The translations under genes and the position numbers were made by a program. This document shows, piece after piece, positions 1 to 10,758 of a DNA stretch of 64,000 nt. How positions within the stretch are numbered: the stretch's first letter is position 1; every line of letters begins with the position of its first letter. The stretch lies in contig OX393577.1 in the NCBI GenBank assembly GCA_947652605.1, positions 35,281,466 to 35,345,465 of the forward strand, given 5' to 3'. The stretch comes from Elmis aenea. Its lineage: Eukaryota > Arthropoda > Insecta > Coleoptera > Elmidae. The notes under the pieces are model-generated. The model worked only from the letters and a program-made list of their open reading frames with translations. It made no database searches and had not been told where the DNA came from.

Positions 1-528
1 TTGTTATCAAGTTTGTTGCAACTTTGAATGTTTTAAAGTCATACTTCTAAAAAAAGAATATATTATAACTTGTTACTTATGTGTGTTATTAATTCAATTT
101 GTGCAAAACTATCATGTGTTTTAATTGCCTTAAGAAGTAAATAATTTTATTGTAACGTTCCAATTTGATTACTTAATATTTATCTCTTTAAACTTGATTA
201 ATAATGATGATAAGAAACGCATAAAGACACAAAACCGTAAATTTTTAGGTTACATAACTGAAATTTTTACTAAACTGTAAGATTAAATTTAATGAATTTA
301 ATTGACGTTTAATTACATGTAATTAGTTGCATTATAAACGAATCGAGCAATTGCTTTTAGTCTAGAAGATTCTTAATAAATTGTTGAGTTGGCCGAAGGT
401 GCGCCTTAACAGTTTAAATTAAAAACGGTAAATAAAGTGCATTTTTGCAGTACTTCACCCTGTGCAAATACTGGTGATGGCGATTTAAAAGCCAAATCTG
501 TGGTGTAAAAGTTTCATTGATTTCCTAG
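1..528. other. AT-rich intron or 5' flank, no gene seen
   Basis: This stretch is AT-rich and has no convincing open frame. Its right end, around 510-528, is a pyrimidine-rich run closing with AG, which could be a splice acceptor for the exon that follows. If the gene is Wdr47, the exons for the N-terminal LisH/CTLH part should lie further upstream, outside the window. Confidence 0.5.
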
Positions 529-653
529 TGCAGCTTCAAAATGTATTATCATAATTATCTTCACCCTCCAGTATTAAAAAAACTGAATGAACACGGTTTA
601 AGAAAAGTTCTTCCTTACATGGATAGTTCTACATGCGAATTACATCGCAATGG
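529..653 (+). CDS. Wdr47: Candidate Wdr47 exon, internal or alternative first exon
   Basis: An ATG at 541 has A at -3 and opens a frame of 37 full codons that begins MYYHNYLHPP. It stops at a good donor (GTAAGG at 654), leaving two bases. The next candidate exon at 5122 supplies the third base, and the joined frame stays open. An in-frame TAG at 526-528 precedes the ATG. The AG of that TAG is also a plausible acceptor after a pyrimidine stretch, so the exon could be internal, starting at 529 in phase 0, or a first exon starting at 541. I recognise no domain in it. Assignment to Wdr47 rests only on phase continuity and synteny with the WD40 exons downstream. Confidence 0.55.
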
Positions 654-1389
654 GTAAGGGTATAAAAAAATTAATTTTTGTCGTTTTTATTATATTCTTG
701 GTCGAATAATTTAGCTTTATGTTAGTGTTCGGGTTGTAATTATGAATATAGGATTTCTTAAAAATAATATATTTAACTAAAATTTAACACGAACTTGCAT
801 AAAAAAATTTAAAAAACAAGTATATTTTGCGAAAACTTGTACGTTAAGAAATAATAAAGGTATGCAATTTGGTCCATTATTCAAAATTTTAAAACTGCTA
901 TTACCATTTTATTTCATAATTATAGTGCATTGTGTCCAAATGTATTGTTAAAAGTGTGATAAACAGCTTAAACATTTTCTTTTGCGAAAAAGTAAAGAAA
1001 AACCAAACAAAATTGTGGTTAGTTGTAGCGCATAAAAGTCCACTAAAATTCATAGACAGTTTAACTAAATTAAAATCTTAAATTTTGGAGTTACCTCAAG
1101 TAAAGTTCGTGTACAGTAAATGGTATTGGTGTAAGGCAAATGAAATTTTATCCCTTGATTTCAACAGTTTATATTGTTCAATAAAATGGAACACTTAATG
1201 AAAACTAGTGTTCAATTTAATTAAAATGCAGAAAAACCAAGTCATACCAATAGAGAGTGTAATTAAAAAGATATTTGATAAACACTTTTTACTTGAAAAT
1301 TTTTTTGATTATCAGTAATAGTTTGTAATCCATTGAACCTAAATCATAACATGTAAAACCCTATTCGCATGCAATTGACTTCTGGACAC
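654..1389. other. Intron sequence
   Basis: AT-rich sequence between the donor at 654 and the hAT MITE that starts at 1390. No coding signal or repeat structure was recognised. Confidence 0.5.
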
Positions 1390-1584
1390 TAGGGGTGGGC
1401 GATATCGATCTGATATCGATATATCGAGAAGTTTTTTTTTTTTTTGTCACCAGTCTCTTTTTTCACTTTTTTACCGACTTTTTTAGCTTCGCGCCGCGAA
1501 ATTTCGATATATCGATATTCCGATATATCGATATAATTTCGATATCGATATTCGATATCGAAATTTGGATATCGCCCACCCCTA
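1390..1584. mobile_element. hAT-type MITE with 8-bp target duplication
   Basis: This is a 195-bp non-coding element. Its left end reads TAGGGGTGGGCGATATC and its right end is the inverted match GATATCGCCCACCCCTA. It is flanked on both sides by the same 8 bases, CTGGACAC (1382-1389 and 1585-1592), the target duplication length typical of hAT elements. The interior is rich in repeated GATATCGA and ATATCGAT units and can fold into an extended hairpin. It has inserted into an older interspersed repeat, which continues at 1593. Confidence 0.9.
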
Positions 1585-1592
1585 CTGGACAC

Positions 1593-1850
1593 CCCCTTTT
1601 TTTCTTTAGTTTTGATTTTAGATAAATTAGATTTTGGGAATATCATATGTGCCAAAAACCGTATTTTTTGAGCACATGCACAAAATTGTTTCACTTCCGG
1701 TTTCGCCGGAAATGACCCTAAATTTGTTATTTCAAATGGAAAACCCTGTATATTTTTACATTTTTGAGCAATTTTGAATACAGTAATTTTAGTTCTTTTC
1801 AAATTTTCGGGGGGCATTTATCCCCCTAATCTCCCCCTTGCATACGCCAC
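1593..1850. repeat. Degenerate half-copy of the 62783-63761 repeat family
   Basis: From the CTTTAGTTTTGA segment through the CACTTCCGGTTTCGCCGGAA core to a CCCTGTATATTTTTACATTT segment, this region lines up by eye with each arm of the fold-back element at 62783-63761 and with the copy near 49180-49440. It is a half-copy with diverged ends. Long open frames across it on both strands are chance and have no protein features. Confidence 0.65.
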
Positions 1851-2110
1851 TGCTACAAATTGATATAATATTTCGTTTTAAATTTTCGCTGTTTTATTTT
1901 ATTTCATTCAAACAGTTAAATCATTTTTTCATCAATGCTCTTGATAATGGCGAGGGAGAGCTTTCCGAAACGTCGAGCATATGAATATATTACGCGGGCA
2001 AATCCCGAAGACCAAATTAAAAATTGATATAATAGTATCAACATTACGCATGGTATTTAAAATTTTACTTAAAACATGGGGATCTCGCTTTTTAGAATAG
2101 CTAATGTATA

Positions 2111-3929
2111 CAGGGTGAGTCACGACGGACGCGTCGGAGTTTTATGGCCAAACGGTTTATATTTTCTAATTTCTGTCGCTGTTAGATTATGTAAGTCAAT
2201 AAGGGCTACATTTTAAAAATATTTTTAAATATACAGGGTGCTCCAAAAAAGAGTGGCATATCAAAGTTATACTTTTTCTTATGGAACACCCTGTATATTT
2301 TTACATTTTTGGATTTCTCTTTAAATTTACTTCAAAAAATGTATAAGGTTATATGGATCTAAAGTCAACCGTTTTCGTGAAAATTGCATTTTCATGAAAA
2401 TACAGTATTTTCAAAAATTTTCAACATTTAAAAACTTTGAGAAGTCTGAAGAAATTCGCTTGGAGATAAGATTGACAATAGATTATGTAACACTTTGCAT
2501 GACCTACATTTTTAAAATATTATACAGGGCGTTTTTTACGCTTGGTCAAACTTGTGAAACTTTAAACATCGATAACTCATTTTTTTTAAATACAACACCC
2601 TATATTTTTTTGTACCGTCTTATAGAAAATTTAATTCTCTTTCGAAAATATTAAGGCTGTTTTTCACCTTAAATTGATATTTTCCGAGATATCGCGATTT
2701 TATTGTTAATTATTAGGGCAAAGTAATATTTTCAAGTAGGCTATGAAGGTAGAAGCGGTAATTTGAAACAATTGAAAGAAAAAACAAGAAACTTATAATT
2801 TTGTCGTGTTCCTACACATTTTTGACATTTTTTTAATAAGAAAGTTGTAGTTTTACCATTTTTACGTTTAAATAGAGGTTTCTCATCAGGGCCACAATAT
2901 TTTTCATATAATTGAGTTTGATCGTTTGCCAAGTCCTAAAAACCGATTGATAATGTATTAGGTACGCGAACGGAACGCTGATTTTAAAAAAAAGTAATAC
3001 TGACTTGTCTAATTTTACATTTAAAAAAAAAACATGGTTGGTACTGTTTTCGGTAGAGTGTCGTAGTGTCGTATCGTAAACAGACAAAAATTGGTTTATA
3101 GGATTTAGTAATTATCTTATAACACTGGTCCAATAAATAAATGCATAAATAATTTTAAAAACTCTCTATTTAAACGTAAGTATGGTAAAACTACAACTTT
3201 CCTATAAACATATGTCAAAAGTGTGTAGGCAAACGATAAAATTATAAGTTTTTGTTTTTTTTTTCAATTGTTTCAAATTACCGCTGTCTACCTTCATAGC
3301 CTACTTGAAAATATTACTTTGCCCTAATAATTAACAATAAAATCGCGATATCTCGGAAAATATCAATTTTAGGTGAAAAACAGCCTTAATATTTTCGAAA
3401 GAGAATTAAATTTTCTATAAGACGGTACAAAAAAATATAGGGTGTTGTATTTAAAAAAAATGAGTTATCGATGTTTAAAGTTTCACAAGTTTGACCAAGC
3501 GTAAAAAACGCCCTGTATAATATTTTAAAAATGTAGGTCATGCAAAGTGTTACATAATCTATTGTCAATCTTATCTCCAAGCGAATTTCCCCAGACTTGT
3601 CAAAGTGTTCAAATGTTGAAAATTTTTGAAAATACTGTATTTTCATGAAAATGCAATTTTCACGAAAACGGTTGACTTTAGACCCATATAACCTTTTACA
3701 TTTTTTGAAGTAAATTTAAAAAAGAATCCAAAAATGTAAAAATATACAGGGTGTTCCATAAGAAAAAGTATAACTTTGATATGCCACTCTTTTTTGGAGC
3801 ACCCTGTATGTTTGAAAATATTTTTAAAATGTAGCCCTTATTGACTTACTTAATTTAACAGCGACAAAAGTTCGAAAATATATACCGTTTGGCCATAAAA
3901 CTCCGACGCGTCCGTCGTGACTCACCCTG
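2111..3929. mobile_element. Long fold-back Tc1/mariner-like element (TA target)
   Basis: The element is 1819 bp, bounded by TA, with ends CAGGGTGAGTCACGACGG and its reverse complement. The arms are inverted copies of roughly 770 bp (about 2111-2880 and 3160-3929) around a spacer of about 280 bp. Further internal CAGGGTG- and CACCCTG-type end motifs recur within each arm (near 2235, 2289, 2525 and 2598, mirrored on the right), so the arms look assembled from shorter terminal units. I see no transposase motif in the spacer. Open frames that appear once in each arm in mirror image are products of the palindrome. Confidence 0.85.
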
Positions 3930-4610
3930 TATATTAAAATTTGCTCATTAATAATCCAAAGGAAATTGAAAATATCTCAAACGGTATTGGAGAAAAGTTG
4001 AAAAATCCGGAAAATACGATTTTTGAAAATCGTCTATAACTCCTTTTGAGTACAAAATTTTTCAAATGTGTAGAAGCATTGCTGAAGTAACTTTTTAAAC
4101 CGAATCGGATGGCAATCACTTACTTTTCCTAGGTCGATTTTATTTTATGACAACCAAATTTTCTTTAGAGCGCAATTTTTGCTATTAGCATAACTAAATA
4201 AAATTTGTTTTTTTGAATTCATTGATGTATCACACATAGTATTTTACTTCTACAATTATATGTCATAAAATTGCGTTTTTGACAACAACCATTATAAATC
4301 AGGCAACCCGGTCGTTGTAGTTTATGTCGTCACCATGACAACCAATCAACAAACTAAAAATGTTGGTAGCCTATTACTGGTCATCGTTATACATTCGTAT
4401 AAATAAACTTTAATAACGAAGAAAAACGTAAATAATCATCTCTTTTCCGCATTTTTTTTTGTACTTACCTAGTAGAATTATTCCTTTAAATCAATAAAAA
4501 ATTCGCAGTATATTGCGTTTTTCTATACCTATACTCCAGTTTTTATAATAAGCGAGATCCCCATATTTAAACTCGAATTTCAAACACCCTATATAAAAAA
4601 AACACACTGT
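3930..4610. repeat. Remnant of an older inverted repeat around the 2111-3929 element
   Basis: AAGCGAGATCCCCAT near 4550 is the inverted counterpart of ATGGGGATCTCGCTT near 2076, so the 2111-3929 fold-back probably sits inside an older inverted-repeat element. A further AACACCCTATA end-like motif lies near 4582. The boundaries are eroded and no target duplication was found. Confidence 0.45.
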
Positions 4611-5121
4611 GAATTTTGTAATTAGACCCCTCAAATATTCTATAATTATTTTCGGAATGTCGAAGGATTCTCTTAAGGTTTAGAATCATTTGTAAAATGG
4701 TTCTGTTACGTTTAGATTCATAGAAATGTCCTTAATTTGAAACACTATTTACTGTCAATGTATATAATATATTAATAAGTTGTGTTTTCCGTTATGTATC
4801 CTCTCTGTTCCTAGATTGGAATAAACCTTTGTAAAAAATAATACAATTTTTATTAACGTAGTTTAAAATAGTCTTTGTGCCGTTGCTTTTCATGATAAAC
4901 CAGCAACGGCTAAAAGTTCCACAATAAATCTATAAACATTGTAGTGTATATATTAATGGCCGCACGTTTAAGTGTTCCATTTTATTTATCTGTTACTTTG
5001 AGGAAACCTGCAATGATGCGTAATTTAAATATTTTGTAGTTGATCAAGCGTGCGCTAGTCTATTAAATAAAATGTTGTGGTTTTTACTCAATTTTTATGT
5101 GTATAATTTTCTATTTTTCAG
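4611..5121. other. Intron sequence
   Basis: AT-rich sequence. The right end is a clear polypyrimidine tract and CAG acceptor (5111-5121). Nothing else was recognised. Confidence 0.5.
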
Positions 5122-5220
5122 CAAACTGTCAGTGAACACAGCGGTAAATGGAACATCTGGTTCTAATGGAAGTAAACCTTCTCCGCGACCTAGCGTTAAT
5201 GGCAGTGTTGACTCCTTCAG
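5122..5220 (+). CDS. Wdr47: Candidate Wdr47 linker exon, N/G/S-rich
   Basis: The 99-nt exon is bounded by TTTTTCAG and GTAAAA. In the frame set by the exon at 541-653 it reads on without a stop: a lysine-leucine-serine start, then an asparagine/glycine/serine-rich stretch with SPRPSVNGSVDSF near the end. Two bases remain and are completed by the exon at 10692. WDR47 proteins have a low-complexity N/G/S-rich linker between the N-terminal LisH/CTLH half and the WD40 propeller. The composition fits that linker, which supports but does not prove the assignment. It is too short to be found as a free-standing ORF. Confidence 0.7.
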
Positions 5221-7492
5221 GTAAAACATCTTTAATTCTTTTAAGCAATATTTAAACAATATAAACGTTTTTTTTTTGTATGGGGTGATATATAAACACG
5301 TTGCTTATTGATTTTAACGTTGAAAAGATGTATTTTCATTTAAAGAGGCTATATGAAAATGATTTAAAAAACAATTTTAATTGATACAACGTCAGACGCT
5401 ATTAACTCAACTGGCGCGAGATGTGAATTTTAATGTTCTGTATTGAATGTTTTAATTAAAATGTAAGTGTTGAATACGATGCCCACAATATTTAAATTGA
5501 ACGATTACTTGATTCGTTGCAACTTACTGCCAAATTTAAAGAGTGACGAAAAATTCTCACATTTTATACATTTCACATGGGCCACAATTTAGTATTTTTT
5601 AAATCTCCGAATGGTTCTTGAATGAAGTCTTTGTAGAAAGTGTATTATTTCTATAATATTTTGCAATATAACTTGAGAGCCCTAAATATAAAAAAATTAA
5701 ATATTCTATCCTTGATGTGGTTCATGTTTATTAACAAATCTAAGCGTTTACCAATACTTAAATCTTGAAGTCTTAAAATAAGTAGCAAAAGCCTTTATTT
5801 AATTAGCATCATTATAAAAAAAATTTAATAGCACAATGTTTTCAAGTATATTATTTAAAAGCTCTCTATACATATATCCTAATACTTAATATGTAATTAA
5901 ACTATTTTTTGCGAGAAACTGTTTTATCAGAGAAGAAAATATAAGTATTAATCATAGTAGTCTGTATACAAAATTAATAAACAGCAAAATGTAAAAAAAA
6001 AGTACTTACAAGTCTTTGGTAAACTATTAATGCTGAAAATAATATATAATACACATAGGTAAGTATTTATTAACTTAATAAATATTAGGCTAATAGTTTA
6101 TTCAACAGTTTAACAAAGGCTTCTAATTATTTTTTACTACTTTCTGTCGCATCATACATTATCACAGATTAGTTCAATTTAACCTTTGCTGTTTTCATAA
6201 CAATTTTTCTTGAAACAAATACAAATCAATTTTATGTGTAAGAAATATTTAAACCTTTCAAATGATGTATTTAAAATATTGGATAACGTTTGTAATATAT
6301 AAAAAATTAAATTTCAAAATCTTTTTGCTTCTGTTTAAGATAATGTAAGTTGCATGAACATAATTGATGTTTTTTTTAACGGATGTAAGAGTGAACCAAA
6401 AAGGATTGTTTACGCTAAAATACAGTTTCAGATTACACCGTCAGTCTTTCCTTCGATGATCTTCTAAACTCTAAACAAAAAACAAACGAAGTGCTAATTT
6501 ATACATTAGGCAACACGTTAAATATCTGCTACATCATGTCACGCCAATCATTTCTCATTATTGCTACAAGCAGGTGTACACCTAGCTCTTGTTATTCACA
6601 TAATTATTCTAATTACTTTATAAACAGTCATTATTTATTACATATTTTTTGCTCGTCCATATAAAAATGTTAATCGTAAATGTCGTTAAGGACAGATTTT
6701 AAAATTGTTTTAGTACGTATTTTTCGAGAGCTACTTAATTATAATATAAACATGTTTTCGTGGTGGAACTTGGTAAATATTTTTTTTTAAATCGTTTATT
6801 TTAACAAAAATCTGCAACCACGCATGTTGCTATGAATAAAGTTAATGCCAGGTAATATAAAAGTTATTTTGCATGCAAAGCTGAACTGTAACGTTTCTTG
6901 TTACCAAAAAATAATAACGAATGGGCGAAATATTTATTTGTTGTGTATTACGTGAAATTTGGACAATTTAAATTACAATTATTAGACGATAATACAAATT
7001 CAGCTTTTAATAAAACCCCTCAAGTTAACGCAATATTATTTTAATATCGGAGAGTGCACATAATAAAATCACGCTAAACTCCTTTTTAAAGAAATAAATA
7101 CCTACTAAAAATTAAATGACGTTGTGGCGTTTAATGTTTTTTAAATACATAACCCAAGCAATGTTGTTCTCAATATACTTTACGTCAAAATGTTATTAGG
7201 TACTTTAAAAATTGTTTTCGTTTTGCAAATTTAGGAAAAAATTTTCACTTCGATGTTTTGTTATAGACTACGTTAACGTTTACTGATTTTTTTAAAATTC
7301 ATTGGCCGTATATTATATTCAACAAAATGAATAATCACAAGCAGTTGCGTCACACTATAGACCGTAAATTTAATTAAATTAGAAAATAAAAACTGATTGT
7401 TTTGGTCAGAGTCACATTTTTGTATCCATCATGGAAAATGTCAATATACCTACTTACTGCAACTTTTTGGCAGTTGTGACTATTACTGTATC
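5221..7492. other. Intron sequence
   Basis: Strongly AT-rich sequence of about 2.3 kb. I saw no coding segment, transposon terminus or structured RNA. Confidence 0.5.
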
Positions 7493-8762
7493 CAGTGGCG
7501 GATTAAGACCTAGGAGGTCCCCAAACGCAATCCAGTTTTGAGGCCCTCCTTCTTCTAAATACTTTAATTGCGATCTTCCCCACCTATCTTACAACGGAGT
7601 AGCCAGGGCCGGATATTAGGGTGTGCAGAGTGTACCGCACACGGCCCTGCGCCTATACCGGCTCCGCGGTAGCCAGGTATGCGAAAATATATGGGGCCAG
7701 ACGTTGTTACGTTGGTGACCTAAAAAAATATTGCGAGGTGCTTTTTTATTTCAGTTTACCACCCTGTTTTTTTTCCAGTTTTTTAGTAACATTTTACTTT
7801 ATCAAAATATCCGGCCCGGCATTTATTTTCGCACACGGTCCCGCAAACCCTAGGACCGGCTCTGGGAGTAGCAAACATCAGATTATATAATTGAAATCTG
7901 TGTCTTTTTACTCTCTTCCAATTAAATATACGATCATCTTCGCTTATTATTGATAATGGTGGAGTTTTAATGAAAATGCATGAATTAAAAAACATAGCAT
8001 TAATAACTTATTAAAAAAATATACACGAACTATTGGAAAACATAACATAATGTATTACACACAGTCGTAATCATTATTGCATCATATATTAAAGGGTAAG
8101 GGATAACAACGTTAAATGCAATGCTTAGATGTAGCAAATTTATGTAAATTTTTGATAAGTTTAATTAGTTAAAAAAAGGATAAACACTGTATTAACGTTT
8201 TATTTATACAGCCTGATAACAAGTATGTACTTTTTCTCGCTTAAAGTTTGGCAAGTTAATGAATAATAGATTTATAATTTAATGATTTAACTACATCGTT
8301 TTCTATGAGCATTATTAGTTTTATTAAGACAATAAAAACTAAAAAGTGTTGCTATATAATTTATATTTATTGTCGTAGATTTTTTTATTTATTGCATATA
8401 AGTACAATTATTGCAGTACAACAAAAAATACTGCATATTTTTGTTTTTTTCTGAAACCCAAAACTGAATAATTTGGACAATTTCGCATTTTCTCATATCT
8501 AATACCACTTGAAAATTCATGAATAGATAGAATTCATAATAGAATTCTCGTAGGAAATGCAAACTAAATAGGTTTTTTTTTAAATTCTGAGATACACGCC
8601 CTTTTCCTATACGAATCAAACTAGTGTAGTTTTTGTAAATCAGTATTCTGATAAGAAAGCAGGGCGTGATAATTTAATGGTTAATAGTTTTATTTTCAAG
8701 GTCCGTGACATCTTGAGGCCCCAAGCGCGCGCTTCTTGGTCCTTTGCGATAATCCGCCACTG
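7493..8762. mobile_element. Non-autonomous hAT element hosting a second hAT element
   Basis: The ends are CAGTGGCGGATTA at 7493 and its inverted match TAATCCGCCACTG ending at 8762. The flanks are ACTGTATC (7485-7492) and ACTGTATT (8763-8770), an 8-bp duplication with one mismatch. The element is 1270 bp and has no recognisable transposase. A separate 261-bp hAT MITE (7604-7864) is nested inside it, so this element is the older of the two. Confidence 0.85.
7604..7864. mobile_element. hAT MITE nested in the 7493-8762 element
   Basis: The 261-bp element begins CAGGGCCGGATATTAGGG and ends CCCTAGGACCGGCTCTG, an imperfect terminal inverted repeat. A perfect 8-bp duplication, GGAGTAGC, flanks it (7596-7603 and 7865-7872). 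It is clearly GC-richer than its host. A frame that is open across it has no protein features. Confidence 0.9.
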
Positions 8763-9156
8763 ACTGTATTCCTATTTAGAATTTTGTTTAAGTTTTGAGT
8801 AATTTTAGAAGGAAGATTGAGCATTATCTAAATCTGCTTAAATAAAACTGATGTTTTCAACGAATTGTCGTTAATGTTATAGAGTGTGTTTTTTTAAATT
8901 TCTTAATTAATAATGAATATCATAAACGATATTTTGTTTTTTCACGCACCAATACTTTAACCCTGCTGTACTGTTCGGGTATATATGACCCAAAATGAAT
9001 TTTAATTGCTTATAATAAAATAACCAACTCAGACATTACAAGTTTCGACAAGTTTTGACTTGTTTATTAGCCCTAGCTATGAAATAAACGAACTCGCATA
9101 TACACCTTCCGTTTTAGTTGGGTAGTAAGTAAAGTGTTATAGTTTTACTGCAAATT

Positions 9157-9321
9157 ATGGCAAATCGTAGACCTCTGAATGATGCTGAACTGCTTGAAGA
9201 ATTATCTGACACCGACGAAGATTTATCGGAATATGAAAATCACACTAGTGACGAAGGTGAAAGTAGTACTTCTGACAATGATATCTATATTCCTGCACTG
9301 CCTGTTCTTATAATCTTATAA
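9157..9321 (+). pseudogene. N-terminal remnant of piggyBac transposase
   Basis: The 54-codon frame starts MANRRPLNDAELLEEL and is followed by a strongly acidic, serine-rich segment. Such acidic N-termini are usual in piggyBac-like transposases. The frame ends in a TAA created by, or close to, the internal deletion. The remaining C-terminal coding sequence resumes within about 40 bp. It cannot be functional alone. Confidence 0.75.
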
Positions 9322-9355
9322 TTTAGGCCAATTTCTTCTCAAGAGAAAAATTACA

Positions 9356-10063
9356 ATGCTTGGGACAATTAGAAAAAATAAGCCAGAACTTCCTCAAAAA
9401 TTTTGTAATAAAGAAGTGCATAGTTCATCATTTTATTTTACAAAGGACACGACAATAGTAAACTACATTCCTAAAAAAAATAAAAACCTGATTCTAATGA
9501 GTACTTTGCATAATGATAGAGCAGTTAGTACTAGAGATGATAAAAAACCTGAAATGATATTATATGAAATGATTATATATGAGTACAATGCAACTAAAGG
9601 AGCTGTGGACACCCTTGATCAGCTTGTAAATACTTACACGTGCAAACGTAAAACCAACCGCTGGCCGTTAATAATTTTTTATAATATACTCGATATCTCA
9701 GCTTATAATGCATTTGTTTTATGGACTGCCATAAATCCAGGATGGCACGAAAACAAATTGACGAAACGAAGGTTATTTCTGGAGGAATTGGGAATGTCAC
9801 TTATCAAATATAACTTAGTTAATAGGACACACATGCCAAGAACTGTAGAATCACGTAAAATAGTCGAAAACATGCAGAAAAGTACAAATCAAAACTCGGC
9901 CTCGGGATCTTCTGGAGCAACGGTTAGTGGTGTAAAACGCGCACGGTGTAAATTCTGTTCATCGAAAAATGATCATAAGACAAATATGTTGTGTTCTTAC
10001 TGTAATAAATACATTTGCAAGGTACATGTCACTTATATTTGCCCCAATTGCAAAAAAAATTGA
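9356..10063 (+). pseudogene. C-terminal part of piggyBac transposase (DDE_Tnp_1_7)
   Basis: The 235-residue frame has hallmarks of the piggyBac transposase C-terminal region. These are GTIRKNKPELP near its start, a VNYIPKK segment, then NATKGAVDTLDQ at about residues 78-89, which carries the third catalytic aspartate position, followed by YTCKRKTNRWPLIIFYNILD. The last ~50 residues form a cysteine/histidine cluster (CKFC, CSYC, CKVH, CPNC), the family's C-terminal zinc-binding domain. The region holding the first two catalytic aspartates is absent, so the enzyme is inactive. An isolated in-frame ATG exists, so a domesticated fragment cannot be excluded, but nothing suggests it. Confidence 0.9.
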
Positions 10064-10313
10064 AAATGTAACATTTTATAGCATATATTTCAGACACTGA
10101 ACTGTTATTTTTTTAAATTTATAATGAGCTTAAGTTTATTTATTGCATTTAAAATATGTTTAAATTTATTTCATTCATTTAAAATGTGTTTATGTTTATT
10201 GATTTAGTAATAAATCTGTTATAAAGCTATTTTTCTTATATTATTAGGTATCGGGTCATATGTACCCGAACAGTACAAGCGCGCAGCAAATACGAACAGA
10301 ACAGCAGGGTTAA

Positions 10314-10691
10314 ACAGCAGCCTGCGTATTTTTAATTTTTTAATTCAAAATCAATTTTTTTTTTAATATTAAAGATTTTGTTGATTTTTAACATCCATTT
10401 TTTTGAACTTTAAACATGAATAAGTACACTTTTTTGTGTGAAATACCCTTAATTTTGTTTTGAAATTTTTTTATAGATCATATATTTCATCTTGAGTTAT
10501 TTATTGCTGTTGTATTAATGATTTCTAGTTAAAATGCGATAATTGATATAATAAAATTGGTAGGTTAAAGAAAATGTCAAACAATTTTTTAAGAACGTTT
10601 GTATCATTTACAAATGTTTCTCTAACGTACCTCATAATTTACAAAAACCAAAGTTTCGAAGCTGATAAATCATGAAGTGTTTATTTTATAG
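10314..10691. other. Intron sequence
   Basis: Short AT-rich stretch between the piggyBac element and the acceptor TTTATTTTATAG that precedes the exon at 10692. Nothing else was recognised. Confidence 0.5.
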
Positions 10692-10758
10692 GACACCACT
10701 GAAAGCGGGTGAAGCAGATCCCAACGGACTAAAAGAAGGAATATATGACGCTGTAAAG
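10692..10758 (+). CDS. Wdr47: Candidate Wdr47 linker exon ending in phase 0
   Basis: The 67-nt exon lies between TTTATAG and GTAAGA. Its first base completes the arginine codon left open at 5220, and it then reads TPLKAGEADPNGLKEG and so on for 22 codons, ending in phase 0. That is the entry phase of the WD40 exon at 57127 and of the candidate exon at 47341. Codon usage and splice signals are normal. I know no domain for this segment. It fits the linker ahead of the propeller. Confidence 0.7.

Larger units (their letters stand above)
8961..10309 (+). mobile_element. Internally deleted piggyBac element (TTAA target)
   Basis: TTAA at 8957-8960 and 10310-10313 flank ends CCCTGCTGTACTGTTCGG and the inverted CAGAACAGCAGGG. 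A second inverted pair, GTTCGGGT near 8973 and ACCCGAAC near 10264, lies just inside. The 1349-bp element keeps the start of a transposase (ATG at 9157) and its C-terminal third (9356-10063), but the central catalytic part is gone. It lies in the + orientation in the intron before the exon at 10692. Confidence 0.92.

Noticed and set aside
1389..1817. 142-codon minus-strand frame
   Set aside because: It runs through the GATATCGA-rich hAT MITE and into an older repeat. The peptide is a simple tyrosine/isoleucine repeat.
2394..2654. 86-codon frame, repeated almost identically on the minus strand at 3386-3646
   Set aside because: The two frames are the same arm of the fold-back element read twice. 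No transposase or other motif is present.
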